A DNA stretch of 64,000 bases from Paragyromitra xinjiangensis (GCA_038503065.1 JBCAMK010000016.1:1240001-1304000); one strand, 5' to 3'; counted from the stretch's first letter, positions 12,618 through 25,318 are shown. The notes: generated by a model not told the origin, from the letters alone. Numbers and translations: made by a program.

Positions 12618-13886
12618 CTAGTTATGTTTAACAGATATATTTATAGGGTCAGCCACCAATTTCAACGCCTTTTTAATCCTGTTGACCAAATGCTGACTGG
12701 TTTGGCAACTACTTCCCCACGTTTCATATCCTTTAGTAACACTTCCATCAACAGTGGCGTGAGCATCAGAAGCCCCTCTCCAAATCAGCTCCACAACTCC
12801 GTCAACAGCAGCAAAGTCAATCAATATTTTATAAGGAGCGACATAGAAAAACCCATCTTTTTTCTCAAAACCTGTTAATTCCTTCTCAGCCAGTACGCCA
12901 TACTTATTACATGGGGCCCAAATGCCATATGTGACATCACTAGCGTCATGGTCATGATGTGCTTCGTTGAAAAAATTCTCTATTAGACATGTTAGCATTG
13001 TTCGTAGAAGCATGTAAATGGTTAAACTTACTGATGGTATAAGTTTGAGATTTGACGCGAAAAGATAGTGAGTCGAGTTTTCAGGTAGAGATTCATCGTA
13101 ACGGTAACCAATAAATGGAAGGGAATTGAGAGCCAGAAATTCTCACGCGTTGTCATACAAAGAGGGGCAAGTGAGCAGAACCGTCTACCATAGATGTCGG
13201 ACTATTTTTTCCTGTTTTTTCAATATTTTCCACTGGCGTTGCATGTTTTCCTTCTCCAAAACAGTTGATTTTGCTGCATAAGTCGCCTATCAATATCCTC
13301 GTCATAGCCGCCTCTCCATCCCAAATTTCAAACATTTTGCCATTTAACATCGTCTGCTATGCGTAATATTGTATTTGAATTTAGAGTCCTCTCCCAAGTG
13401 AGAAAAAAACAGTCTGAAATTCACACGATCTTGTGTGGACATGGAGGAGAATGGAGTAATGCGCTACTGCATTTAACATCCAGAGTGGCTTTGTCTACCA
13501 CATAAACAATACGCGTGATGATAGACGTTTGTAGGTGACTCAAAGATAGGATCTTTGGACTTTTATATGTACCAAGACTCTCTTCTTCATGAAAGGCGGG
13601 GGTCACGGGTACGGAATAGGACAGATAGTTGACTAGGGGATATGTCACTATTGTCTTCTTCAAATCCCATGGCCTCAAAAATCTCGGATTTTTGTGAGGC
13701 TAACTCATCACGTCTTGCTTGAGCTCTTCTACTGCGTTGAAGTCTTTTTCTTTTGGAGATAGAGGAGCCAGTAGAGGAAGAAGCCTTGCCACCAATATCT
13801 GCGTTAGAGAGATTGCCAGAGCCCCCAGCCTGGGGTATATAGGACTTAATATCTGATCCCTCAGCTTCAACATGGGAGGAGGACAT
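12618..13886 (-). CDS. Unknown multi-exon gene inside CATCAG-1 (probably captured, partly decayed)
   Basis: Read on the minus strand. A first exon begins at 13886 with MSSSHVEAEGSD and a Ser-rich, then basic region (SISKRKRLQRSRRAQ) continuing to about 13590. An open segment at 13350-13153 (MLNGKMFEIWDGE...) and a segment at about 13130-13060 (LPFIGYRYDESLPEN) follow. A good intron (GTAAGT donor at about 13032, TAG acceptor near 12983) leads to the last exon. That exon contains AHHDHDASDVTYGIWAP, KDGFFYVAPYKILIDF and GVVELIWRGASDAH, and ends at 12618. The last exon looks like a conserved folded domain, but I do not recognise the family. The intermediate splice sites are not all clear and at least one stop must be spliced out. 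It is flanked by minisatellites on both sides. Confidence 0.45.
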
Positions 13887-13929
13887 GGTAAAAAGTGGGC
13901 AAGTGAAAGATAAAAGTAGGGGAAAAATT

Positions 13930-14515
13930 AAAGTAAAAAAAATATCGAGAATTGTGGCTGAGGAAGTGGCTAAGTGTGCGGCTGGTGTGGCAAATCGGAA
14001 TGTGGCTGATGTGGCTAAGTGTGCGGCTGGTGTGGCTAAATCGGAATGAGGCTGATGTGGCTAAGTGTGCGGCTGGTGTGGCTAAATCTGAGTGCGGCTG
14101 AAAGGAAAAGAGTGGCTATATGAGGGTGCGGCTAATGTGGCTTAATCGGAATGCGGCTGGGGTAAAAGATGTGGCTTAAAAGGATGCGGCTGAAGGATAT
14201 GTGGCTAAAAAAGATGTGGCTGAAAGGAGTGCGGCTGAGAGGAATGTGGCTTAAAGGGGATGCGGCTAAAAAATGTGCGGCTGAAAGGAGTGCGGCTGAG
14301 GCTAAATAGGGATGTGGCTTAAAGGGGATGCGGCTTAAAGGGGATGCGGCTAAAAAAATGTGCGGCTGGGGCTAAAGAGGGATGTGGCTAAAAGAAAAAT
14401 ATGCGGCTGAGAGGAATGCGGCTTAAAGAGGATGCGGCTTAAAAAAGATACGGCTTAAAAGGGATGGGGCTGAGACTAAAAAAGGTGCGGCTGAGAGAAG
14501 ATGTGGCTGAAGGTG
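13930..14515. repeat. Minisatellite of GTGCGGCTGA units
   Basis: About 550 bp of irregular 10-25-bp units built on GTGGCTGATGTGGCTAAG and GTGCGGCTGA/AAAGG. It lies directly upstream of the minus-strand gene start at 13886, that is, where its promoter should be. Confidence 0.85.
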
Positions 14516-15397
14516 CGAAAATGATGAGGATGAGGAAAACAAAAGATGGTGCAGATTTGAGACTGTTATATAGAATTTTATGTGTAGTATCTCCAAGATT
14601 GCTTTACAATTTTCCGGTTATAATTCGGGTTTAAAGTCATCCGAAATTAATTAATTACTATAATGCTTATTTGCGCTTCTGCTAATATCATAACCGGATT
14701 AATATACCTTGTTACGCTCTACCACGCTTATAATAAATTTTAGCTTCACTAATATACCTTGATACTACTCAAGACCACTCCTACTTACACCGATAATAGT
14801 TTACTTTTCCCGATATACCCTAAGATTCTCAAGATTTCTCAAAGATTTCTCGGAATTTCTCGGCGCTGCTTGGCTCACCCTATTAATAGCATTGCATCAC
14901 TAATATCTCTTGGTATTAACTTTATTTCTCAGCATTTATTGATTTAAATTATACTGCGGCTCTTTTGAGTACCAGCCTCTAGATCCCGAAAGATCTAAAT
15001 GCGCGCATATTTTTGCACCGGCCGAAGGCCGGACGTGACTTGTATATAGATAGATAGATTCATGTATAGTAGTGAGATGTATCAATAGAAAGAATCTGAA
15101 ACATACTAAGAAAGCGCAATTCCAAACCTACCAAAATGCGTTGGCTCTGCAAGGGTTCCCCCGGACGTACAGAGGTCAACAGGCTTCGTCCGATTTAACA
15201 GAGCTCGTCTGCAACAACCAGGGCCTACAGCGCTGCCTTTCAGACGGCTAGAGCTTTCCACGCCTTCCGATACGACTGTAGCCCTACCCCACGTCTTCCT
15301 GACGACATGTAGTACCACGCCGCATCCGTAGGTATGTTTCCGCCATGGCATTTTGGCGTCCAGAGGGACTTTATGGCATTTCCGTTTTATGCTGATG
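14516..15397. other. CATCAG-1 right end region
   Basis: 14516-14960 is AT-rich with no gene. A GC hairpin CCGGCC-GAA-GGCCGG lies at 15018-15032, followed by a GATA-type short repeat (15040-15060). It is possibly the Helitron 3' hairpin, but no CTRR end follows at the usual distance. 15100-15397 is the right subterminal part ending in GCTGATG. Confidence 0.4.
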
Positions 15398-15399
15398 TA

Positions 15400-15441
15400 C
15401 GTGATATCTATATTCCCTCGTCTCGCATCCCGACCGTAACA
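15400..15441 (+). repeat. Gypsy A 5' LTR, right part
   Basis: Last 42 bp of the 5' LTR, ending CGACCGTAACA. It matches 48344-48385 with one transition. The internal region begins at 15442 with TTATACAGGATCTCC, which I do not recognise as a standard tRNA primer site. Confidence 0.9.
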
Positions 15442-15665
15442 TTATACAGGATCTCCTGCTTTCACCTAACTCACCACGACCAAACGATAAATGAGCTGGA
15501 CTTTAATCTGGACATTTATCACCTCCTGCGTAACACGTTCGAAAGTTAGGAACACAAACCCTAACGTCGTCAGTATCCCCGAGTGGACACCCGAGTGGTT
15601 AGACTCTGAATACTTAGCTTCCTCGTGCAGACCTTCGCCTGCAACCACCCAAGAATTCTAGGACC
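15442..15665 (+). other. Gypsy A leader between LTR and gag
   Basis: Non-coding leader; the gag ATG is at 15666 in the context ACCATGG. Confidence 0.6.
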
Positions 15666-16873
15666 ATGGCCTCATCGTCAGGCACTACAAACCAACCCAC
15701 CGTCTTCGAACAAGCCAATCTCTGGCTTGCCTTGGACCTACCCACCGATCCCACTGATTCCGCCAACGTACAGACAGGACGAGAAATCGTCCGCAATCTG
15801 ATCAAGGCATGTAACGATTGGCAAGCTTGGGGGAATAAACAAGTGGAAGAAGTAACCGTCATGATCGATGCCAATGCTGCCCTGAGCCAAGAGATCGAAG
15901 ACCTCAAAGCAAAGGACAAAGGAAAAGGAGTAGAGAAGCCCATCGTACCTGTTCAAACGTCATCCAGCTCCGCCCCACTTCCTCTAGCACCAACGACCAA
16001 GTCTCACCGATCGGAAAAAATCCCTGATCCTCCTGAGTTCACCGGTACCCGTTCTCAACTACGTCCCTTTGTTGCCCAACTTCGTCTCAAATTCATTGCA
16101 AATGCCGATCGGTTCCCTGATTCCCAATCCGTCTTGCTTTCACCATCAATAAGCTAAAGGGTGATGCTCTTGCCCAAGTCCTGCCCTATATCTCTGACGA
16201 TAAGGTTGAACTCGGTGACTTTGCGGATATCATCAAGATCCTGGAAGACGCTTTCGGAGACCCGGATAGGATTGCGACAGCTGAGAGAGCGATCCAGAGC
16301 TTGTATCAACGAAACAAGAAGTTCTCCCTGTACTTCGCCGAGTTCCAAAGATACATGGCAGACTTGAAATGGGATGACCGTGCTAAGAAAGCCGCACTAA
16401 CCCGTGGCCTTTCCACTGAGCTCCAAGATGCTCTCGTATACCTCGACCCAGCTGACCGCTTCTCCGATTACGTTGCCCAATTGCAGAAACTGGACAACAG
16501 GATCAAAGCCAGAAGATCCGACACCAGCAAGAATTCTTTCCGTCCTGCCGCCAGTAGCCGACCATCCCAGTCCGTTACCCCAGCCGCTAGAACTGTTCAA
16601 ATTCCTGCCACCGTCCCACTTGCTCCCGTTGCCCCTGCACACCCCTCGCATGTCCCTGGAGGATTGGCCCCGATGGACTTATCAAGAGCACAACCAAGAG
16701 GTCCTTTGACCCCTCTAGAAAGAGAACGTCGCGCCCGAGCAGGGCTTTGTTTTTATTGTGGACAAAGCGGACACTCTGTCAAAGAATGCCCAAATAAACG
16801 CCCAGCTAGGATAGCCGCAGCCAGAGTGGAGGAAATGGAAGAAGTGGAGGAAATCGAGTCGGGAAAAGAGTAA
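15666..16873 (+). pseudogene. Gypsy A gag (capsid/nucleocapsid), one frameshift
   Basis: The frame from 15666 (MASSSGTTNQPTVFEQ) reads to about 16130. A one-base shift there produces a stop at 16155-16157, and the homologous capsid continues in another frame (FTINKLKGDALAQVLPYISD...) to 16873. The capsid region has the PEFTG...F..QL...F pattern of retrotransposon gag. The nucleocapsid has one CCHC zinc knuckle, CFYCGQSGHSVKEC, followed by an acidic tail ending EIESGKE. The stop TAA is at 16871-16873, five bases before the Gypsy B insertion. Confidence 0.9.
16861..16867 (+). promoter_or_regulatory. Candidate -1 frameshift site at the gag/pol overlap
   Basis: The heptamer GGGAAAA lies in the gag frame as G GGA AAA, two codons before the gag stop, so it fits the X XXY YYZ slippery pattern. 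The pol frame is open in -1 from 16810 and runs through the target site into the protease at 32705 once Gypsy B is removed. The overlap is 64 nt. Downstream stimulatory structure, if any, was displaced by Gypsy B. Confidence 0.6.
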
Positions 16874-16878
16874 ACCAT

Positions 16879-17924
16879 TGTAAGACCGGTACTTCGCACC
16901 ACTACTGAATTCTAAGCGAAGCTTTAGATAGCTCTCTAGACTCTGTAACTCGACCGGCTACTATCCGTAGCACAATACCCGAGCGCACGTCCTGACAACT
17001 TCTTATGAACCGCACAGCGCAACGATAGTTTAAGCGAGATAAGGTCGGCTGTTCCGTTGAAAGAACTTTCAATAGGAAGCGACACGAGTGTTGAAGCGCT
17101 ATGCTAAACAACTCGATACGATGGAGAATTTATCACGGAACAAAGTATGTTGAGAACAAAATAATATTGATAAGCGCTCGTTCTTCCTCGACGACGATCG
17201 ACTCGTAATTGACGTCCAATGCAAAGAGTATTTATATCCCGTCCTCTTTACTACTGTGTGTTCTTTGTAGCTTGGGTCGACGGACTAAACTATCTACTAT
17301 TACAAATTGAACTAACTCGCTTATCCATTTATCCGACATCCTATCTATGCCAGTTCGATATCTCCAACTTCCGACGCTTACCCCTCGTTCAGTAATCCTC
17401 AGATCGCCTCGGTTCGACGTGGCGATGATACGGTTGCGACGGTTGCGTTCGCCCGATCGAGTAGGTGGTTACACGATATCGTTTTGTTGCGACAGCTGGT
17501 GTTTGGAGCCCCGTAGCGCGGGCAGGAGACCTCTGATGACTAATCCGAATAGCCCACGTGACTCGGCGCCCCAAGTTGCCCTATGAAGACCTCTCATACA
17601 TACCCTCCGGGTCACGTTCCGCGGGAAGGGCGCCGTTGACGACCAAAGGGTTACTTTTAGTCTCCGGGACGCGGATATTTTGCGGGTGTCCCCCCTTCTC
17701 GATCCAGCGCTGCCAGCAGCGCAAGCGAAGGCAGGGTAACGGCCGGGTAACCGGGGAAGGCAGGGTAACTGCCTGGGAATAGGCTGGGAAGGCCAATATC
17801 ACAACAGGCAGCCACAGAGGGGTCCAACGAAGACGGGAAGGTGACCAAATGGAAGGTAGGGTAACTCCCTACGTAGGTAGGGTAACAGGGAGACCACTGC
17901 ACGCCTATAGCCATAGGTATAACA
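16879..17924 (-). repeat. Gypsy B LTR 1 (outer left)
   Basis: 1,046 bp on the plus strand from TGTAAGACCGGTAC to GGTATAACA. It serves as the 3' LTR of body B1. The adjoining polypurine tract is decayed (CACAGGAGGATAC on the minus strand at 17925-17937). Confidence 0.95.
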
Positions 17925-18163
17925 GTATCCTCCTGTGCTAGTCGCCCCGAATAACAGTATGAAAAAATACAAATGAATCTGTGATACAGCGAGTCCCTTA
18001 GCGTCTTGGGTACATAAAATCCACTGCGTTTGCTTGGCCACAGTGGTAAAAGTTTCCCCGCATCTAAGGACGTTCAGTAGAAAAATACAACATCTAAAAC
18101 GCAAAGAAAATAAATTTGCAAACAGCTTACGCTTGCGCTGTCGTGTGTAGAGTCTATGAAAAT

Positions 18164-21100
18164 CTAAGAACAGCCTTCCTGCGGCATTCCCCACCCGTCT
18201 CCCGGTTCCCAAGAGTTTTCATCATCCGAATATCCCACCCATTTGACAAGGTAGAACATCCTAAAGCCACGGCGGCGGCCACTTCCAGTAGGTCGTTTTT
18301 CGCTTCTGACTATATATTCCACCTCATACTCGAGTTGTCCTTCAATGTCGTCTGGCGGCGGTCTGTCTTGATTTCGTCCGGCCCGTATGCTGTGTCGGTA
18401 AGGTTCTAATAGGGAGACATGAAAGGTGGGAAATATTTTCCACCGTCCCCCAAGATCGAGGGTGCATGCTCTGGTTCCGACACGGGTAATGGGAAAGGGG
18501 CCATAGGATTTTGGTGCTAGTTTCCGAGTTGGACGCTTGGTTTTGATGTTACGTGCGTCCAGCATTACTAGATCGCCGACCTTGAATGAAGGTTCTTCTT
18601 GTCGCTTTTTATCGAAGTATTTGTTCATGGTTGCTCGAGTTGCTTTGAGGGAGGAAGTTGCGAAATCGTTAACTGTTTGAAGCCAGTGGGCGTAAAGTTT
18701 GGATGCAGGGTTCTTGACTTCCCTGTCTACTGTGAAGGTGGTTCGTGGATGGAATCCGTGGTTTGCAAAGAAGGGACTGATGCCAGTTGCAGAGGCTTCT
18801 GCATTGTTGTATGCAAACTCCGCCAAAGGTAAAAGGTCATACCAGTCGTCCTGATCGTAATTAACAAAATTTCTGTGAGGCTCCGAGTACTTGGTTGACT
18901 CGTTCGGTTTGTCCATCAGTCTGGGGGTGGAAGGCCGATGATTTGCTGGACTTGATCTCTAAAAGTTTGCATAGTGAGGTCCAGAATTCGCCAGTAAATT
19001 TTGCGTCTCGATCAGAAACTATCTCCTTCGGCAGTCCATGCAGCTTCCATACTTTATCCACAAACGCCTTCGCCACGTCACTTGCCGTTGCTCTTTCTTC
19101 TAATGGGATGAAATGCGCCATCTTGGTGAACCGGTCGACCACTACACAGATCTGGGTATATCCTCGGGACTCAGGTAACTGGACAATGAAATCGGTTGAT
19201 ATCGACACCCATGGGGCGTACGGGGTCTCCAGTGGCTGCAGGAGACCATACTTCTTGTGACGAACTGATTTGTTATGTTGACACGGGTCGCATGAACGGA
19301 CATAATCCGTTATCCAGGCGGTCATTCGGGGCCAGTAAAAGTTTCTCTGGACTAGCTCTATTGTTTTGTCTATGCCGAAGTGCCCAGCGACTTTCGAGTC
19401 GTTGTTCGTTTCTCTGGGATCAACGTTTTTAATTCTTCATTGTCTGGTACCGTCAACCTGTTTTTCCAAAAGAGGAGTCCATCCTTCACTGTGTAATGTT
19501 GGAATTTCTTGTCTGTGCTGCTCTTGCGTTACCGATTGAAGGACTTCCTCAGATCCTTCATCCAACTCTACTTGCGAACTAACTTGCTCCAGGAAATCCG
19601 TGTCGAATTTTAGAACCTGAAGCGCGGTGAGGAGGCTGTAGAAATGAGTAGCTCCTCACGAGGTGTATTAGGATTAGAATTATAGTGGTGGTGGTTGCCA
19701 TTGGAGGCCAGCTCCGAATAGCTCGTTCGTTTACCGTTTTCATAATTTACACCTGCCATCATCGTCTCTATGAATTAAGCGATACGACAATTGACTTACT
19801 CGGGCGGCCAGTCATATCGAGCTGGCCGGTGCGGAACATAGCTTCAACAGGCTGTGTTGTATCCCCTCCTTAGTGGCGATACTCCGGACGCCTAGACAGT
19901 GCATCGGGCTTTCCTCCTGATGATCCCGGTCGATAAATTATTTTAAAGTCGAATGACGACAAATATTCCGCCCATCTGGCCTGTCGACGATTGAGAATTC
20001 GGGTTTCCTTCATAAAGTACTCGAGATTCTTGTGGTCAGTGTAGACAATGGCCTGAAGTTTACTTCCCTCGAGGTAATGTCGCCATTAAGCTTAAGGCGG
20101 TCACTATTGCTAGTAACTCCTTGTCGTGTACTTCATAATTCAATTCGCTTTATTGAATTTTCGGGAGTGGAAAGCCACAGGGTGTAGCTTTTTATCGATG
20201 ATTTCAGAGAGGACGCCTCAAGCAGATAATCTGAGTGCTGGCCGGTTTCAACGACAGTCCTGCGTTCCGGCCAGCAAAAATGGCAAAGGACGCGGTCGTG
20301 AAGTGCTACTTTAAGGGATTCGAAGGCGATCGCTTGTTTATCTCCCCAGTGGAATTGTTTGGGGTCGCCTTTGGTGAGCGAGGTCAGGGGACTGGCGACT
20401 TGCGAGAAGGTTTCGATGAAACGTCGGGACAAATTGGCAAAACCGATAAAAACTTGTATCGTCGCGAACGCTCTTCTGTTTCCCACGATAGGATTGATTC
20501 AACCTTTGCCAACGACATGGCCACACCTTTGTCTGAGATAATGTAGCCCAAGAATTCAACTTCCTTGGTATGAAAGATACTCTTGTTTATGGCTACAGCT
20601 AGTCCCTCATCTTGCAACCGCTGCAAGACTTTGGTTACCGTGACCTCATGTTCCTCCTGGGAGCTAGAGTAAATGAGGATATCATCGATGTAAACAACGA
20701 CACCCTGGTCCAAGACCACTTGGAGAACCTGTTGCATCATATCTCGAAGGAAGCTGGCGCGTGCTACCCAACCCGAAAGCGCATAACGGTGTACTCAAAG
20801 TGGCCATAACGAGTGCGGAATGCAGTTTTCCACTCGTCTCCTTCTTTAATCCTGATCAGGTGAAAACCGTCCTTGAGGTCCAGTTTGGTGAAGACTTTCG
20901 CCCCGTTCACCCTCTCACGGTTTCTGACATTAGCGGCAGGGGGTACCGGTTCTTCACTGTTACCTTATTCAAGCCACGGTAGTCTACGCATAAGCGTAGG
21001 CCTCCATTTGGTTTCGGCGCGAACAATATGGGAGATCCTGCAGGTGACTTGCTGGGTCTGATTTTCCCTTCGGCCACCATTTTGTCCAAGTACTTACGGA

Positions 21101-24100
21101 GAACCTCGAGTTCCTTCTCCGAAAGCTTATATATTGGACCCCACGGGGCGGTTGTCCCGGGTTCGAGGTCGATCGCATGATCAAATGGCCTGTGCTCAGG
21201 TAGGCTTCGCTGGAGAGGGGTACCAAAAAGATCCACAAATCGGTGGTAGGGAGCCGGGAGTGCTTGAGTACCTCTAATTCTTCTTCGACCGCGGTTACCA
21301 TTCCGATTATCTTTGCATTTTCATCCAGCCCAAGCCATTCATCATACTCGATATGATCGAACTCATTAAGAGGAGCCGTCGTCACCGAGCACTGGTCACA
21401 GCAACCAGGAGATTCAAACTTCCAGTTTGCGTGGTCGTAAGGGTTGCTCAACCGATGATCCGTCAACCACCAACCCCCTGGCACTATTATGTCTAACCCA
21501 GCCTCGACAGGTCCAATCTCACACGCTATCGTGCTTGTATGATTATTGCCCATAATCATGGTAATACTATTAGTAAAGCGCTTGTCCCGCGCCTGCCACA
21601 ACTCCGCCTGCGAAGTTCTTCACTGCAACCGGACGTCTCTTTTCACCTGCGGACCGACCATTTTTCAACAAACAAAGGAGACATGAGAAATACATTACTT
21701 CCAGAATCCAGCAAAACATTGGCCACTACCTTCCGGCCATTCAACACTAGGAAAACCTGGCCACGCGCCTGACGAACACTGTGGGTTCGACACACTTCTT
21801 TTTGTTGGAGGTTCCCGAGGAATCCGCCGTTTTGCGCTTTAAATTGTTTTTGGGTTTTCGGTCTCCAGGACAGAGACAATTCTATCTTCGATTTTCAGGC
21901 TTTCGAATGTTTGGTTAACGTCTGCTACTTCCTGAACAGGTAGTCGACTTAAGGAAAATCCCCCGACATTTCTTCGTCGTAGTCCATGTTGGTGTTCAAG
22001 TTAAGAGGGGTTTAGGAGCTCTGTCCTTTTGGAACAGAGACTCCGCTCACGGTCCTCTCCGCGAAGACACTGTCGCGGTCCTCGTCTTGGGCACTACCTT
22101 CATCGGCTTTTCTAAGGCTGTGGTGGCCTCCTCGTTGGGTTTGACCCACTTCCGTTTGCGAGTCAATTCGACTGCCGAGACTGTTCTCGGTTCCTTCATG
22201 TCGCAAGTCTTCCAGTGGCACTCGGTGCGTCCGCAGCGGGCGCAGGCTTTGCTTTTCGCCTTTTCTGGATTAGATCCTCGGGACACCGTAGTGGAGCTTC
22301 TTCCAATCCGGTGGGCTTCCCTGAGTGTTAGTGGGTTTTTCCTCCTTGGGGGGCTTGTCCTTAGATGGTCCAGCACTGCCAGTGGACTCCTTCTTAAAGC
22401 GGCTATTGAAACCCTTTTCCCTACGACTCTCCTTTTCTTTTCCTCCGCTTTCCTCGGCTGTCTGTGGCCGGGAGTCCACGGTTCTCTAGTTTGACATGGT
22501 AATCAAACTCTTCTCTTGCCCTTCCAACCTCCCGCAACTGCTCTATCCACTCGCTCATCGTCATAGATCTTACCAAAGGGAGCATCATCTCCCGGATCTT
22601 CACAGGACCTTCGATTCCACCTTCATCCTCCACAAAATTCCTGTCATCCTGACCTTAAGGTTAAGACTACTCATCTTCAGTAGGTAGTCTTCGATGGTGG
22701 TGTAGGTGACCTTGTCCATAGCATGGACTGCGTCACGTTGTTCGTCCGGGGATCCGAAAATTTCGGTCATCTTTTCGACGAAGTTCACCCAGTACGAATA
22801 TGCGGGGATACGGGCGTATCCTTCCGCTCCATCCATCTTGTTAGTATACATGATGACGTAGGGTCTAACCTTGGGTCCATCGCAACGCCCTGCTGCATAG
22901 TGGATTTTATACTCATCCGAGTCCACATAAAGCTGTTTACCTTGAAGTAAACTTCGAGGCTTCGAATCCAGGTTTTCAGATCCTGGTTGGTGGCGGCGGT
23001 GAACTTTTCTGGTTCACTGATAGGGATTTTGTGATGTCTGGCGCCACTAGGAGCGGCTGCGTAATAGTGGTTGTGGACCGCTGGGCCTTGTGGGTCCACT
23101 GGGGGAGGTGGAGGTTGGTGATTGGGGGCAGGGGTTTGGCTTATACTACGCCGTCTCTGGTTTTCTTCCCAGGCTAGTTTTCCGGCGGCTAAGCGTCTTC
23201 TATCCTCACGCATTCTGGCTAGCATGGCTGCTTGTTCGGCTGGACTTAGTCCTACCACAACATCTCCTCCGTCTTGCGAACTGTGAGAACTTGCTGGTGC
23301 AATGGGAACCCATGGGGATCTCGGTGGTCCTCGTCCTCCGTTCCCTTGGGTCCCTGATGGACCTGCGGTAGTTTGGGGTTCCCGATCCTTTCCTTTCTCA
23401 CTCCTTGTGAGACGTCGGGTTGCTTCCGCCGGGTGGGAGTCGTCCCGTTGTGAGCGAGCACGTTGAGCTTCACTGATTCTGCTGTCAATGACGTCGACGA
23501 GGGTAGTAGTGAGGTATTCGTCCACTTTTCGCTGGGTATGAGCAATCTCTGCATCCAGCCCGTGCTTGACCTGCTCAGTGACTCTACGGTGTTCCTGTTC
23601 ACGTTGTTCAAAATGGGTGGCAACGCTTGCGAGACGTTGGATGTTTCGGATTTCCATCTCATCGATCGCCTCTTGAGCCGCTACCTCAAGACCTTGGACA
23701 CGTCCAAGCATCTCGGTTAACTCGCCATCGGCGTATTGGTAGCCCTGCTCGATGTTCCTCTGAACCTCGGCTAACTGAATGTAGAGCGCTTGATTCTCTT
23801 CGCAAGAGCCTCCACTCCTACACTAAAGCCTACTGCTGCTTGGTCTTGTCTTTCGACTATGAACTCGAATGCCGCTGGATTGCGTGCATGACCTCCACCT
23901 GACGTGGGGGAGTCGTTTATGGTCAACCGTGGAATTTCCGTAGCTCGCTTCGATTTGGATCGGCCGGCTGGCTGATCCTTGAGTCGATGGTTGGGCGAGG
24001 AGAGTGTTCCAAAGGCCTGTCAGACCTGGACGCGTACGGCTGTGGGCCGGTGCAGCATATGAAGTGTTATGGCGTGGCTGATTGCGGCTATTTGTGAGGA

Positions 24101-24208
24101 TGTGATACTTGCTACTCGGCCAGTTGACCTAGTAGTAAGTTGATGAGGGGTCTCCGTCTTGGAGAATGTCAAGGTGGTCGACATCTCCGTATCGTGGTGA
24201 CTACTCAT
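18164..24208 (-). pseudogene. Gypsy B body 1: gag-pro-pol remnants with many frameshifts
   Basis: Minus-strand order is gag (24208 to about 22050, coiled region at 23711-22785, CCHC-like CARCGRTECHWKTC near 22230), protease (VLLDSGSNVFLMS near 21690), RT N-terminus with [18 protein letters not shown] (21236-20907), RT YIDD at about 20690, RNase H fragments, integrase (19325-18861 with STDFIVQLPES and SDRDAKFTGEFW) and chromodomain (near 18300). Open pieces change frame at least ten times relative to body 2 because of 1-4-bp indels. It is clearly homologous to 25511-31603 throughout and cannot encode a full polyprotein. Confidence 0.9.
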
Positions 24209-24250
24209 GGTGTCGAGTGTATCCCGGTATTGATATGCCTATCAATATAC

Positions 24251-25305
24251 TGTAAGACCGGTACTTCGCACCACTACTGAATTCTAAGCGAAGCTTTAGA
24301 TAGGTCTCTAGACTCTGTAACTCGACCGGCTACTATCCGTAGCACAATACCCGAAATATACGTCCTCCGACAACTTCTACGAACCGCACAAAGCGCAACG
24401 ATAGTTTAAGCGAGATAAGGGTCGCTGTTCCGTTGAAAGAACTTTCTCAATAGGAAGGACACGAGTGTTGAAGTCACGAAGCCTATCTTTAAACAACTCG
24501 ATACGATGTAGAATTTATCACGGAACAAAGTATGGTGGTAAGAAAATAATATTGATAAGGCTCGTTCTTCCTCGATGATGATCGACTCAGAATTGACGTC
24601 CAATGCAAGAGTATTTATATCCCGTCCTCTTTACTACTGTGTGTTCTTTGTAGCTTGGGTCGACGGACTAAACTATCTACTATTACAAATTGAACTAACT
24701 CGCTTATCCATTTATCCGACATCCTATCGGCGAAGCCGATATCTCCAACTTCCGACGCTTACCCCTCGTTCAGTAATCCTCAGATCGCCTCGGTTCGACG
24801 TGGCGATGATACGGTTGCGACGGTTGCGTTCGCCCGATCGAGTAGGTGGTTACACGATATCGTTTTGTTGCGACAGCTGGTGTTTGGAGCCCCGTAGCGC
24901 GGGCAGGAGACCTCTGATGACTAATCCGAATAGCCCACGTGACTCGGCGCCCCAAGTTGCCCTATGAAGACCTCTCATACATACCCTCCGGGTCACGTTC
25001 CGCGGGAAGGGCGCCGTTGACGACCAAAGGGTTACTTTTAGTCTCCGGGACGCGGATATTTTGCGGGTGTCCCCCCTTCTCGATCCAGCGCTGCCAGCAG
25101 CGCAAGCGAAGGCAGGGTAACGGCCGGGTAACCGGGGAAGGCAGGGTAACTGCCTGGGAATAGGCTGGGAAGGCCAATATCACAACAGGCAGCCACAGAG
25201 GGGTCCAACGAAGACGGGAAGGTGACCAAATGGAAGGTAGGGTAACTCCCTACGTAGGTAGGGTAACAGGGAGACCACTGCACGCCTATAGCCATAGGTA
25301 TAACA
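24251..25305 (-). repeat. Gypsy B LTR 2 (shared middle LTR)
   Basis: 1,055 bp, serving both as 5' LTR of body 1 and 3' LTR of body 2. It differs from LTRs 1 and 3 at several short stretches where those two agree with each other, for example CGAAATATACG versus CGAGCGCACG near the left end. Confidence 0.95.
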
Positions 25306-25318
25306 GTATCCCCCTCCT
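25306..25318 (-). other. Polypurine tract of Gypsy B body 2
   Basis: On the minus strand AGGAGGGGGATAC abuts the 3' LTR (LTR 2), the usual position for priming plus-strand DNA synthesis in LTR retrotransposons. Confidence 0.75.

Larger units (their letters stand above)
4353..15397. mobile_element. 11-kb CATCAG-ended TIR element (CATCAG-1), inserted in the Gypsy A LTR
   Basis: The left end is CATCAGTAAAA and the right end is GCTGATG. TA is duplicated at 4351-4352 and 15398-15399, and the intact 3' LTR has a single TA at this site (GTTGAGTTACGTGATATC). Inside the tips, GGCAT, CCAGAAGG and TGGCATTTTG on the left mirror ATGCC, CCTCTGGA and CAAAATGCCA on the right. It contains a 40-bp satellite, a decayed Helitron, two minisatellites and an unknown gene, but no transposase of its own that I can recognise. 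The ends match the Plavaka-bearing element at 35691-46983, so it is probably mobilised in trans by that family. Confidence 0.85.

Noticed and set aside
15018..15032. GC hairpin as the Helitron 3' terminus
   Set aside because: A CCGGCC/GGCCGG hairpin fits, but no CTRR end follows within about 12 bp and the distance to the helicase end is more than 3 kb.
17925..24250. RIP as the cause of decay in Gypsy B body 1
   Set aside because: Differences from body 2 are mostly indels with no evident excess of C-to-T changes.
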